DNA from: Malonomonas rubra
Lineage (GTDB): Bacteria; Desulfobacterota; Desulfuromonadia; Desulfuromonadales; Geopsychrobacteraceae
Length of the DNA stretch: 64,000 nt
Direction of reading: 5' to 3'
Assembly (NCBI RefSeq): GCF_003247215.1
Contig: NZ_QKAP01000081.1
Coordinates: forward strand, 1 to 64,000
Position numbers and translations under genes: made by a program. The notes under the pieces are model-generated. The model ran no database searches. It had not been told where the DNA came from and was given only the letters and a program-made list of their open reading frames with translations. Shown here one piece after another: positions 26,351-34,204 of this stretch; position 1 is the stretch's first letter, and every line of letters starts with the position of its first letter.

Positions 26351-26980
26351 GTGTCTAGATATTCAGGTCCCGTCTGCCGTCAATGCAGAAGAGAAAATGC
26401 AAAGCTGTTCCTCAAGGGGGACAGATGTTACACAGATAAATGTGCCGTCGAGCGTCGTAACTACGCTCCTGGCCAGCATGGTCAGCGCCGTACCAAGGTT
26501 TCCGATTACGGTGTCCAGCTGCGCGAAAAGCAGAAGGTTAAGCGTACCTACGGTCTTCAGGAGAAACAATTCCGTCTGTACTTCAAAAAAGCTGACCAGA
26601 TGAAGGGTGTTACCGGTGAGAATCTGCTGATGCTGCTTGAGCGTCGTCTTGACAGCATTGTTTACCGTCTCGGTTTTGCGGTATCTCGCGCACAAGCGCG
26701 TACCCTGGTTCGTCACGGCCACTTCCAGGTGAATGAGGGTAAGGTTGATATCCCGTCGTATCTGGTTCGCCCGGAAGATGTTGTCAGTCTGCGTGAGAAA
26801 AGCCGCGAGATCGCTTGTATTAACGAGTCGCTCGACAGCGTTATGCGTCGTGGTTTGCCATCTTGGGTTGAACTCGAGCGCGATGCATTTAAGGGCAGCA
26901 TTAAGACATTGCCTGTCCGTAGCGAGTTGACGACACCTGAGTTCCAAGAGCAGCTGATCGTCGAACTTTACTCGAAGTAA
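26351..26980 (+). CDS. rpsD: 30S ribosomal protein S4 (zinc-binding form)
   Basis: 209 aa, the normal length. S4 nucleates 30S assembly and contributes to accuracy. The N-terminus has CRQC, then two further cysteines ([14 protein letters not shown]), the C+ zinc form. The S4 RNA-binding domain ([19 protein letters not shown]) is clear. The start is GTG 26351 with AGAGGAG upstream. In E. coli S4 represses the alpha operon. Confidence 0.98.
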   Translation: MSRYSGPVCRQCRRENAKLFLKGDRCYTDKCAVERRNYAPGQHGQRRTKVSDYGVQLREKQKVKRTYGLQEKQFRLYFKKADQMKGVTGENLLMLLERRLDSIVYRLGFAVSRAQARTLVRHGHFQVNEGKVDIPSYLVRPEDVVSLREKSREIACINESLDSVMRRGLPSWVELERDAFKGSIKTLPVRSELTTPEFQEQLIVELYSK

Positions 26981-27017
26981 TCACCTCATCAGCTAGCTTG
27001 AGAGGGAGAAACAATAT

Positions 27018-28028
27018 ATGTACAAAAACTGGAGAGACCTGATCAAACCGAAGCGTCTCGAAGCAACCGAGTTGACCGAAACTTATGGTAAGTTTGTTGC
27101 TGAGCCATTTGAGCGTGGATTTGGGACCACGCTTGGCAACTCGCTGCGTCGTATTCTGCTTTCCTCACTACAGGGCGCTGCAATCACCTCGGTTCGGATC
27201 AAGAATGTTCAGCATGAATTCTCCAGTGTCGTCGGCCTGACTGAGGATGTGACTGACATCATTCTCAATCTGAAGGGCGTTAAGGTTCGCCTCCATGGTC
27301 ATGATCCGCGGAATGTGCGGATCGTGCAAAAGGGCGCTGGTGTGATCAAGGCTGGGGATATTATCACCGACAACAATGTTGAGATTCTCAATCCTGATCA
27401 TCACATAGCCACCTGTGGTGACGAGACCGATCTCGAAGTCGATATGACTGTCGCCATGGGCAAAGGGTACGTCGCAGCTGACAAGAATCGTGACGAAAAT
27501 GCGCCGGTCGGAACAATTCCGATTGATTCGATTTTCTCGCCGATTCACAAGGTCAACTTTAATGTGTCCAATGCCCGTGTTGGTCAGATTACCGACTACG
27601 ACAAGCTGACGCTGGAAGTGAACACAGACGGTAGTCTAAAGCCTGAGGATGCTGTCGCATATGCCTCTAAAATTTTGAAGGAGCAGTTGCAGATTTTCAT
27701 CAATTTCGATGAAACTGACGAGCCGGTCCAAGAAGAAGAGGATAGCGAGACTCAGAAGATCAACGAGAACCTCTATCGCTCGGTTGAAGAATTGGAGCTT
27801 TCGGTTCGCAGTGCCAACTGCCTGAAGAATGCTCAGATCAACCTGATCGGTGAACTGGTCCAGAAGACTGAAGCTGAGATGCTGAAAACCCAGAATTTCG
27901 GACGCAAGTCGCTGAACGAGATCAAGGATATCCTGGCTGAAATGGGTTTGAGTCTCGGAATGAAGCTGGAGAATTTCCCTGATCCGGAATATTTGAAATT
28001 GATTCAAAAAGGACAGGACGAAGAATAG
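27018..28028 (+). CDS. rpoA: DNA-directed RNA polymerase subunit alpha
   Basis: 336 aa. Alpha dimerises to start polymerase assembly. The N-terminal domain carries [21 protein letters not shown], and the C-terminal domain ([19 protein letters not shown] to LGMKLENFP) contacts UP elements and activators. An acidic linker ([14 protein letters not shown]) joins them. ATG 27018 has GAGAGGGAG upstream. rplQ follows after 34 nt. Confidence 0.99.
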   Translation: MYKNWRDLIKPKRLEATELTETYGKFVAEPFERGFGTTLGNSLRRILLSSLQGAAITSVRIKNVQHEFSSVVGLTEDVTDIILNLKGVKVRLHGHDPRNVRIVQKGAGVIKAGDIITDNNVEILNPDHHIATCGDETDLEVDMTVAMGKGYVAADKNRDENAPVGTIPIDSIFSPIHKVNFNVSNARVGQITDYDKLTLEVNTDGSLKPEDAVAYASKILKEQLQIFINFDETDEPVQEEEDSETQKINENLYRSVEELELSVRSANCLKNAQINLIGELVQKTEAEMLKTQNFGRKSLNEIKDILAEMGLSLGMKLENFPDPEYLKLIQKGQDEE

Positions 28029-28062
28029 TCCCCTTTTTAAGGTTCAGAAAGGAAGCAAAGCA

Positions 28063-28590
28063 ATGCGTCACAATAAAACCGGCAGACGTCTTGGCCGTAA
28101 GCCAGACCACCGTCAGCATATGATGCGGAACATGGTGACCTCTTTCTTCGAATGCGAGAAGATCACCACCACCGATACCCGTGCCAAGGAACTGCGTAAA
28201 GTTGTCGATAAGATGATTACCCTTGGTAAGCGTGGCGATCTGCATGCTCGCCGTCAAGCCTTGCAAGTTATCCGCGATCGCAAGGTGGTTGGCAAGCTGT
28301 TTGAAATGATTGCTCCGCGTTATACCGACCGTCCCGGTGGTTATACTCGGATCATCCGGTTGGCCAATCGTCAAGGCGATAACGCGCCGATGGCGATCAT
28401 CGAGCTGGTCGAAGAGGAATTTTCCCCGAAGCCGAAGAAGGCTGCTCCGGCTCCTGCTGCAGCTGCTGTCCCTGCTGCTGAAGAGCCTGCCGAAGAAGTT
28501 GCAGCGGCCGCTGAAGAAACTGAAGCAGTAGAAGAGCCTGCTGAGGAAGTTGCCGAAGAAGCGAGCGAGGAGAAAAAGTCGGAAGACTGA
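28063..28590 (+). CDS. rplQ: 50S ribosomal protein L17 with long Ala/Glu-rich tail
   Basis: 175 aa. The first about 120 residues are a standard L17 ([20 protein letters not shown], then [16 protein letters not shown]). L17 sits near the tunnel exit. Residues about 126-175 are a low-complexity tail built of Ala, Pro and Glu with a few Lys, which E. coli L17 (127 aa) lacks. The tail is in frame and keeps the GC bias of the gene, so it looks real. Last gene of the ribosomal run; a terminator follows. Confidence 0.97.
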   Translation: MRHNKTGRRLGRKPDHRQHMMRNMVTSFFECEKITTTDTRAKELRKVVDKMITLGKRGDLHARRQALQVIRDRKVVGKLFEMIAPRYTDRPGGYTRIIRLANRQGDNAPMAIIELVEEEFSPKPKKAAPAPAAAAVPAAEEPAEEVAAAAEETEAVEEPAEEVAEEASEEKKSED

Positions 28591-28611
28591 TTCCAGATTG
28601 CATCGAAAATG

Positions 28612-28648
28612 AAAGGGGCAGGGAGTTATTTCCTTGCCCCTTTTTTTG
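28612..28648 (+). terminator. Terminator closing the ribosomal superoperon
   Basis: AAAGGGGCAGGGA (28612-28624) pairs with TCCTTGCCCCTTT (with one G-U pair) and runs into seven T. It is the first strong intrinsic terminator after the one following rpoC, so str-S10-spc-alpha may form one very long unit. Confidence 0.9.
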
Positions 28649-28666
28649 TGGGCGGTCAACTGCCAT

Positions 28667-28695
28667 TTGACTCTCACAAAACCGAATGTTAATTT
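28667..28695 (+). promoter_or_regulatory. Sigma-70 promoter for mgtE
   Basis: TTGACT (28667-28672), a 17-nt spacer and TAATTT (28690-28695) lie between the rplQ terminator and mgtE. The predicted leader is about 50 nt, too short for an M-box type magnesium riboswitch. Confidence 0.5.
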
Positions 28696-28753
28696 CTCTG
28701 CGTTTCAATTCAATCTGTAGACGAATTGGCTCCGTGGTGCCAGGGAGGCTCTG

Positions 28754-30112
28754 ATGCACGAACAAAAAATGCAGGTTCTGCAAGGTACCGTGAGTAAGTT
28801 GTTGCGCCGTGGTGCAACCAGCAACCTGAAAAAGGCGCTTGGGAAGATTCACCCTGCGGATATTGCTCACCTGTTTCGTTATTTCAGCCTCAGTGATCAA
28901 AAGAAGCTGCTCGGGTTGGTTCCGGAACTTGACCAGGCGGCGGAGGTTTTCAGTGAAATAGAGTCAGATTCACAGGCCAAGCTAGCCGAACTTCTCGATA
29001 AGGAGTTCCTGGTATCTTTGGTCGGGCAGATGGCGGATGATGACAGTGCCGTTCTGATCCGCAGCTTGCCGGATGAATTAGGCGAAGATGTCCTGTCTGC
29101 TTTGCAAGACGATCATTCCGAAGACGTCGAGCAGTTGCTCGGCTATGATGAAGACACTGCAGGCGGTATCATGTCGACCGATGTGTTTTCCCTCGGCCAG
29201 GATTTGACCGTCAAGCAGGCGATCGAGGCGTTACAGGATGCAGAAGACTACGAAATGGTTTTTTATGTTTACGTGGTCGATGAGCATAACCATCTGGTCG
29301 GAGTGCTCTCTTTGCGTCAGCTGCTGACCGTTCCGCCGGCGACCCCCCTTTGCGATATCATGACCACCGATGTCCTGCGCGTGCGTACCGACATGGATCA
29401 GGAAGATGTCGCCGAGTTGGTCGCAAAGTACAATATCCTGGCTATTCCGGTTGTTGATGAGCATGGAAAATTGATGGGTCTGATCACCGTTGATGATGTC
29501 ATTGATGTCATGCGTGACGAAGCGACCGAGGATATCCTGCGGATGGCCGGTACCAGCGAAGAAGAACTGCTGTACGGCTACAAGTCCTTCCATGTCGCCC
29601 GCCTGCGTTTGCCCTGGTTGCTGACCACCTTGGTTGGTGGGGTGATTACCGGTACCCTGATGTGGTACTTCAAGGCAACCCTTGAACAAGCGATCATGCT
29701 GATTTCCTTCATTCCGGTTATCACCGGCATGGGGGGAAACGTCGGTGGTCAGACATCGACCATTATTGTTCGGGGGTTTGCCACCGGTCGGATTGATTTT
29801 TCCATGTTGCGACAGGTTTTTTTCAAGGAGTTGCGGGTCGGTTTGATTATGGGCTCGGTTTGTGGGCTTATGATTGCTCTGATCGCCTTGATCTGGCACC
29901 AGAATCTCTACTTAGGGCTGGTAGTTGGTTTGGCGATGGTGATAGCCATTTCGGTTGCCGCCAGCATGGGAGTTCTGGTGACTGCCTTTTTCAAGAAGAT
30001 CGGGATCGATCCGGCGATCGCCTCAAGTCCTTTTGTGCAGACGGTTAACGACATCACCGGTATTCTGATCTATTTCACTACCGCGACCATGTTCCTGCAG
30101 CAGCTTATCTAA
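28754..30112 (+). CDS. mgtE: Magnesium transporter MgtE
   Basis: 452 aa. MgtE is a Mg2+-gated Mg2+ channel of the inner membrane. The N-terminal helical domain (about 1-130) contains HPADIAHLFRYFS. Two CBS domains follow (about 135-260; MSTDVFSLGQDLTV and IMTTDVLRVRTDMDQ). The C-terminal half has five transmembrane segments, with the pore motif TGMGGNVGGQTSTIIVRG. ATG 28754 has AGGGAGG upstream. recO starts 9 nt downstream, so the two are probably co-transcribed. Confidence 0.96.
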   Translation: MHEQKMQVLQGTVSKLLRRGATSNLKKALGKIHPADIAHLFRYFSLSDQKKLLGLVPELDQAAEVFSEIESDSQAKLAELLDKEFLVSLVGQMADDDSAVLIRSLPDELGEDVLSALQDDHSEDVEQLLGYDEDTAGGIMSTDVFSLGQDLTVKQAIEALQDAEDYEMVFYVYVVDEHNHLVGVLSLRQLLTVPPATPLCDIMTTDVLRVRTDMDQEDVAELVAKYNILAIPVVDEHGKLMGLITVDDVIDVMRDEATEDILRMAGTSEEELLYGYKSFHVARLRLPWLLTTLVGGVITGTLMWYFKATLEQAIMLISFIPVITGMGGNVGGQTSTIIVRGFATGRIDFSMLRQVFFKELRVGLIMGSVCGLMIALIALIWHQNLYLGLVVGLAMVIAISVAASMGVLVTAFFKKIGIDPAIASSPFVQTVNDITGILIYFTTATMFLQQLI

Positions 30113-30121
30113 GAGAGCAGC

Positions 30122-30856
30122 ATGGCGGCGCCGGTTCAGTATTGTGAAGCATTGGTCCTGCGCCACACAGATTTTTCAGAGGCTGACCGGATCGTTTCGC
30201 TGCTGACTGCCGAGTTTGGCCTGCAAAAAGGTTTTGCCAAGGCCGCTCGCAAGAGTCGCAAGCGTTTTGGAGCGGCCTTGGAACCGTTTAGCCAGGTTGG
30301 CGTGCATTGGCGGGTTGGCCGCGGCCAGCTATGGTCGCTGCAGGAGATGGACCTGTTCGATTCGCGCTCTGGTCTGCGCACGGATCTGCAACGGCTGGCG
30401 TTGGCGAGTTATGCGGTCGAGTTGGTCGAAGTGTTGTTAGAAGAAGGGCAACCCCATCAACAAATCTATGAATTGCTATGTGCTTTTCTTAATTTCCTGA
30501 CGCAGGGAGGCGATAGAGCTACTGCCCGTTTGCTTTTCGAGTTGCGGCTGGTTTACCTGCTCGGATATATCCCCCATCTTTTACATTGCAGCGAGTGTCT
30601 GAAAATCTTTGCCGACGAACCGGTTCGTTTTGATGCGGTTCGGGGCGGCAGCCTTTGTATGAACTGTGCTGCCGGAGGCGGAATAGCGATCGGGCTTGGC
30701 ACAATCGGCTCGTTGGCGCGGACCCTGAATGTGACTCATCGTCAGTTCACCGGGTTCCGTTTCGGGGCGCAAACCTTGGAGGAAGGGGGGCGGATGCTTG
30801 CCCAGGTTCTGCAGGTTGTTCTGCCCCGCCCTTTAAAATCACTAAAATTTCTGTAA
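30122..30856 (+). CDS. recO: DNA repair protein RecO
   Basis: 244 aa, the normal length. RecO works with RecR to load RecA at gaps in DNA. The N-terminal OB fold (EALVLRHTDFSEADRIVSLL) is clear, as is the SRKRFGAALEPF motif. The C-terminal domain contains two CxxC pairs (CSEC and CMNC), the zinc site present in many bacterial RecO proteins but not in E. coli RecO. It starts 9 nt after mgtE. Confidence 0.93.
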   Translation: MAAPVQYCEALVLRHTDFSEADRIVSLLTAEFGLQKGFAKAARKSRKRFGAALEPFSQVGVHWRVGRGQLWSLQEMDLFDSRSGLRTDLQRLALASYAVELVEVLLEEGQPHQQIYELLCAFLNFLTQGGDRATARLLFELRLVYLLGYIPHLLHCSECLKIFADEPVRFDAVRGGSLCMNCAAGGGIAIGLGTIGSLARTLNVTHRQFTGFRFGAQTLEEGGRMLAQVLQVVLPRPLKSLKFL

Positions 30857-30878
30857 TCAAGCTAAAAGACTGAGTTTC

Positions 30879-30907
30879 TTGACATATTTTGAGGTCAAAG
30901 CTACACT
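30879..30907 (+). promoter_or_regulatory. Sigma-70 promoter for glyQS
   Basis: Perfect TTGACA (30879-30884), a 17-nt spacer and TACACT (30902-30907) lie 64 nt upstream of the glyQ start. No T-box leader structure is visible in the short space after it. Confidence 0.7.
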
Positions 30908-30970
30908 CGCTTTTTGATTCTTTATCCGCACTTCCCGCATGCTGCGGCGCTATAGATTTTTGGAGGCAAT

Positions 30971-31840
30971 GTGACATTTCAGGATCTGATTCTTTCCCTG
31001 CAAACTTATTGGGCCAAGCAGGGCTGCATCATTCAGCAGCCGTACGATATCGAGAAGGGTGCTGGGACGTTCAACCCGGCGACCTTCCTGCGCGCACTCG
31101 GTCCGGAGCCTTGGAAAGTGGCCTATGTCGAACCTTCCCGGCGACCGACCGACGGTCGTTATGGTGAGAACCCGAACCGGCTGCAACACTACTACCAGTT
31201 TCAGGTGATCCTCAAGCCTTCGCCGCAAAATATTCAGGACCTGTACCTCAATTCACTGAAGAGTTTTGGCATCGATCCGAATGCGCATGACATCCGGTTC
31301 GTCGAAGACGACTGGGAGTCACCGACCCTCGGGGCTTGGGGGCTCGGCTGGGAAGTTTGGCTCGATGGGATGGAGATTACCCAGTTCACCTACTTCCAGC
31401 AGTGTGGCGGCATTGACCTGAAGCCGATCTCCGGTGAGATCACATATGGCTGCGAACGGATCGCCATGTACCTGCAGGGGGTTGACAATGTCTACGACCT
31501 GGAGTGGGTCAACGGCATCAAGTATGGCGATGTTCACCACCAGACCGAGGTCGAATTCTCTCACTACAACTTCGAGGAAGCCGACACCGGTATGCTCTTC
31601 CAGTTGTTTGACATGTACGAGAAAGAGTGTATCCGTTTGGCTGGAAAAGAGCTGGTTTTTCCGGCCTACGATTTCGTCCTCAAGGGGTCGCACGCGTTTA
31701 ACCTGCTCGACGCTCGCAGCGCCATTTCGGTTACCGAGCGCGCCAGCTACATCGGTCGCGTCCGCAATATGGCCAAGCTCTGCGCTGAAGGCTATGTCAA
31801 GCAGCGCGAGAAACTAGGCTTTCCGTTACTGAAGAAATAA
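30971..31840 (+). CDS. glyQ: Glycine-tRNA ligase alpha subunit
   Basis: 289 aa, the normal length. With GlyS it forms the tetrameric bacterial glycyl-tRNA synthetase; the alpha subunit holds the class II catalytic core. Typical motifs are [37 protein letters not shown] and [18 protein letters not shown]. The start is GTG 30971 with TGGAGG 6-7 nt upstream. glyS follows 43 nt downstream. Confidence 0.98.
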   Translation: MTFQDLILSLQTYWAKQGCIIQQPYDIEKGAGTFNPATFLRALGPEPWKVAYVEPSRRPTDGRYGENPNRLQHYYQFQVILKPSPQNIQDLYLNSLKSFGIDPNAHDIRFVEDDWESPTLGAWGLGWEVWLDGMEITQFTYFQQCGGIDLKPISGEITYGCERIAMYLQGVDNVYDLEWVNGIKYGDVHHQTEVEFSHYNFEEADTGMLFQLFDMYEKECIRLAGKELVFPAYDFVLKGSHAFNLLDARSAISVTERASYIGRVRNMAKLCAEGYVKQREKLGFPLLKK

Positions 31841-31883
31841 TTACTCGACCGGCATTGGCCGAGATTCAAATTTGGAGCGAAAG

Positions 31884-33947
31884 ATGTCTGCAGAACTTTT
31901 TCTTGAATTGGGTACGGAAGAGATTCCCGCCGGATTCATTCCCCGGGCACTGAAAGATATTGAGCGCCTGCTTCGCCAGGAACTGGAGAATGCCCGTATC
32001 GCTTACGGCGAGATCCGCACCTTTGCCACCCCGCGCCGCCTGGCGATTTCGATCGCCGAGGTTGCCCGCCAGCAGCAGCGTCAGGAGCTGGAGTTGACCG
32101 GCCCGCCGGCACGGATCGCTTTTGATACTGACGGCAAGCCGACCAAAGCGGCCGTAGGTTTCGCCCGCACTAATGGGGTAGGTGTTGATGAGCTGCAAAC
32201 CATCGAGACCGAAAAAGGCACCTATCTGTTTATCTCCAAGGTGATCGAAGGGGGCGAGTCGGCTGAGCAGTTACCGGAAATTCTGCCTCGTGTGATCGGC
32301 AAGATCCCGTTTAAGAAATCAATGCGCTGGAAAGATCTCGATATCCGCTTTGCGCGGCCGATGCACTGGATCGTGGCTACCTATGGTGGTGAGGTGGTGC
32401 CCTTTACTTTCGGCGATCTACAGAGTTGTAACATGTCCCGCGGCCATCGCTTCATGGCGCCGGCGGAGTTCAGCGTCAATGGTGCAGAGGATTACCTCGT
32501 CAAAGCGGAAGAGCATTATGTGATTCCTCAGATCGAGAAGCGTCGCCAGCTGATATCTGAGCAGCTTGAAGCATTGGCCACAGAGTTGGGCGGGAAGATC
32601 AATCCGGATGCCGAGCTGTTGGAAGAGGTCAGCTTTCTGGTTGAAACCCCGCAGGCATTGGCCGGGACGATCGAAGATCGTTTCCTGCAGTTGCCGCCGG
32701 AGTTGTTAATTACCAGCATGCGTGAGCATCAGCGTTATTTCACCCTGATTGATGATAACGGCAAGCTGTTGCCGCACTTCATCACCATCGCCAATACCTT
32801 GGCGAAAGAACCCAAGGTTGTTGTTGCCGGAAACGAGCGGGTTCTGAAAGCACGTTTGTCCGACGCCATGTTCTTCTGGGAAGAGGACCAGAAGAAAAAA
32901 CTGGAAAGCCGTCTTGAGCCGCTTAAGAAGGTTGTTTATCAGGCCAAGTTAGGCACCAGTTTTGAGAAGATCGAACGTTTTTCTGAGTTGGCGATCGGCT
33001 TGGCCCAGGCACTGGCTCCCGCCGATCTGGAGCTGACCAAACGTGCGGCGTTGCTGGCCAAGTGTGATCTGGAAACCGGCATGGTTTACGAATTCCCCGA
33101 ATTGCAGGGGGTTATGGGTCGCGAGTACGCGCTGATCGAAGGGGAAAATCCGCGTGTCGCCAAGGCAATTTTCGAGCACTACCTGCCAACTCAGGCGGGT
33201 GGTGAATTGCCGAGTGATGATGTCGGTGCTTTCGTCTCGGTGGCGGACAAGATCGATACCATCTGTGGTTGCTTCAGCGTCGGCCTGATTCCGACCGGAA
33301 CCGCCGACCCGTATGCGTTACGAAGGGCAGCAATAGGCATCCTCGCGATCATCCTCGAACGTGGTTATGAAATTTCCATCCCCGAGTTGGTAGAGAAGAG
33401 CGTTGCCCTGCTCGAGGTGAAACTCCTGCGTCCAGCGGGAGAGGTGACCGACGACGTGATTGAATTCATCCGCCTGCGGCTGGTCAACATGTTGACCGGA
33501 CAAGATTACCCGACCGATGTGGTTGATGCGGTTCTCAGTGCGGCATTCACCGAGCCGGTTGATGCGGTTGAGCGGGTTAAGGCTTTGGCGGCGCTAAAAG
33601 GGCGCGAGGATTTTGAACCTTTGGCTGTCGCTTTCAAGCGCGTTGGCAACATTATCAAGGGAGGAGTCGAGCAGCTGGTTGATCCTGCCCTGTTTGAAGC
33701 CGACTGCGAAAAACAGCTTTACGAACAGCTGCAACAGGTACAGAGCCAGGTTGCCGAGTTGGTGGTCGGGCGCAATTATCCTGCAGCACTGGAAGCCATT
33801 GCCGGACTTCGGGCTCCGGTCGATGACTTCTTTGACGGCGTTATGGTTATGGTCGATGACCAGGCAATCAAAAACAATCGACTGGCGTTGTTGACCAGTA
33901 TTGCCGGACTCTTCAAAGGGGTTGCCGACTTTAGTCGCATCGCCTGA
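31884..33947 (+). CDS. glyS: Glycine-tRNA ligase beta subunit
   Basis: 687 aa. The beta subunit binds tRNA-Gly and is needed for aminoacylation. The N-terminus AELFLELGTEEIPAGFIPRA and the motif MREHQRYFTLIDDNGKLLPH are diagnostic. An HD-type domain and a C-terminal anticodon-binding region (DDFFDGVMVMVDDQAIKNNR) follow. I chose ATG 31884, with GGAG 6 nt upstream. An in-frame TTG 12 nt earlier overlaps that Shine-Dalgarno site and is less likely. Confidence 0.97.
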   Translation: MSAELFLELGTEEIPAGFIPRALKDIERLLRQELENARIAYGEIRTFATPRRLAISIAEVARQQQRQELELTGPPARIAFDTDGKPTKAAVGFARTNGVGVDELQTIETEKGTYLFISKVIEGGESAEQLPEILPRVIGKIPFKKSMRWKDLDIRFARPMHWIVATYGGEVVPFTFGDLQSCNMSRGHRFMAPAEFSVNGAEDYLVKAEEHYVIPQIEKRRQLISEQLEALATELGGKINPDAELLEEVSFLVETPQALAGTIEDRFLQLPPELLITSMREHQRYFTLIDDNGKLLPHFITIANTLAKEPKVVVAGNERVLKARLSDAMFFWEEDQKKKLESRLEPLKKVVYQAKLGTSFEKIERFSELAIGLAQALAPADLELTKRAALLAKCDLETGMVYEFPELQGVMGREYALIEGENPRVAKAIFEHYLPTQAGGELPSDDVGAFVSVADKIDTICGCFSVGLIPTGTADPYALRRAAIGILAIILERGYEISIPELVEKSVALLEVKLLRPAGEVTDDVIEFIRLRLVNMLTGQDYPTDVVDAVLSAAFTEPVDAVERVKALAALKGREDFEPLAVAFKRVGNIIKGGVEQLVDPALFEADCEKQLYEQLQQVQSQVAELVVGRNYPAALEAIAGLRAPVDDFFDGVMVMVDDQAIKNNRLALLTSIAGLFKGVADFSRIA

Positions 33948-34037
33948 ATGGCAGCGGACTGATCGCCCGCAAAGTGATCAAATTAGCTACATGCTTTTGT
34001 GGCCGGAAGTGCTTTTGGTTACGGGGGAGGTTCTTGG

Positions 34038-34142
34038 ATGAAAAGAATCGTCGTAATGTTAGGTGAGAGTTCAGATGTCGTTCTGAACGCTGAGCTATCG
34101 CTATGTCGATTCTCTGTTTTCGAGGCCTCGCTCTTAAGCTGA
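34038..34142 (+). CDS. Possible 34-aa small protein
   Basis: An ORF with ATG 34038 and TGA 34140-34142 reads MKRIVVMLGESSDVVLNAEL and continues to FEASLLS. A GGGGGAGG run lies 6-8 nt upstream, a better ribosome-binding site than chance would usually give. It lies in the 257-nt space between glyS and ppdK. I do not recognise the product. It could be a small protein, a leader peptide or a chance ORF. Confidence 0.2.
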   Translation: MKRIVVMLGESSDVVLNAELSLCRFSVFEASLLS

Positions 34143-34204
34143 TTCATTTTTCCGGCTTTTTTTATTGTTCGATTGTGGACGAGACAGAGAAGAGGAGTAG
34201 TTCA

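Noticed and set aside
28696-28753. Magnesium riboswitch upstream of mgtE
   Set aside because: The leader after the predicted promoter is only about 50 nt, too short for M-box or ykkC-size aptamers.
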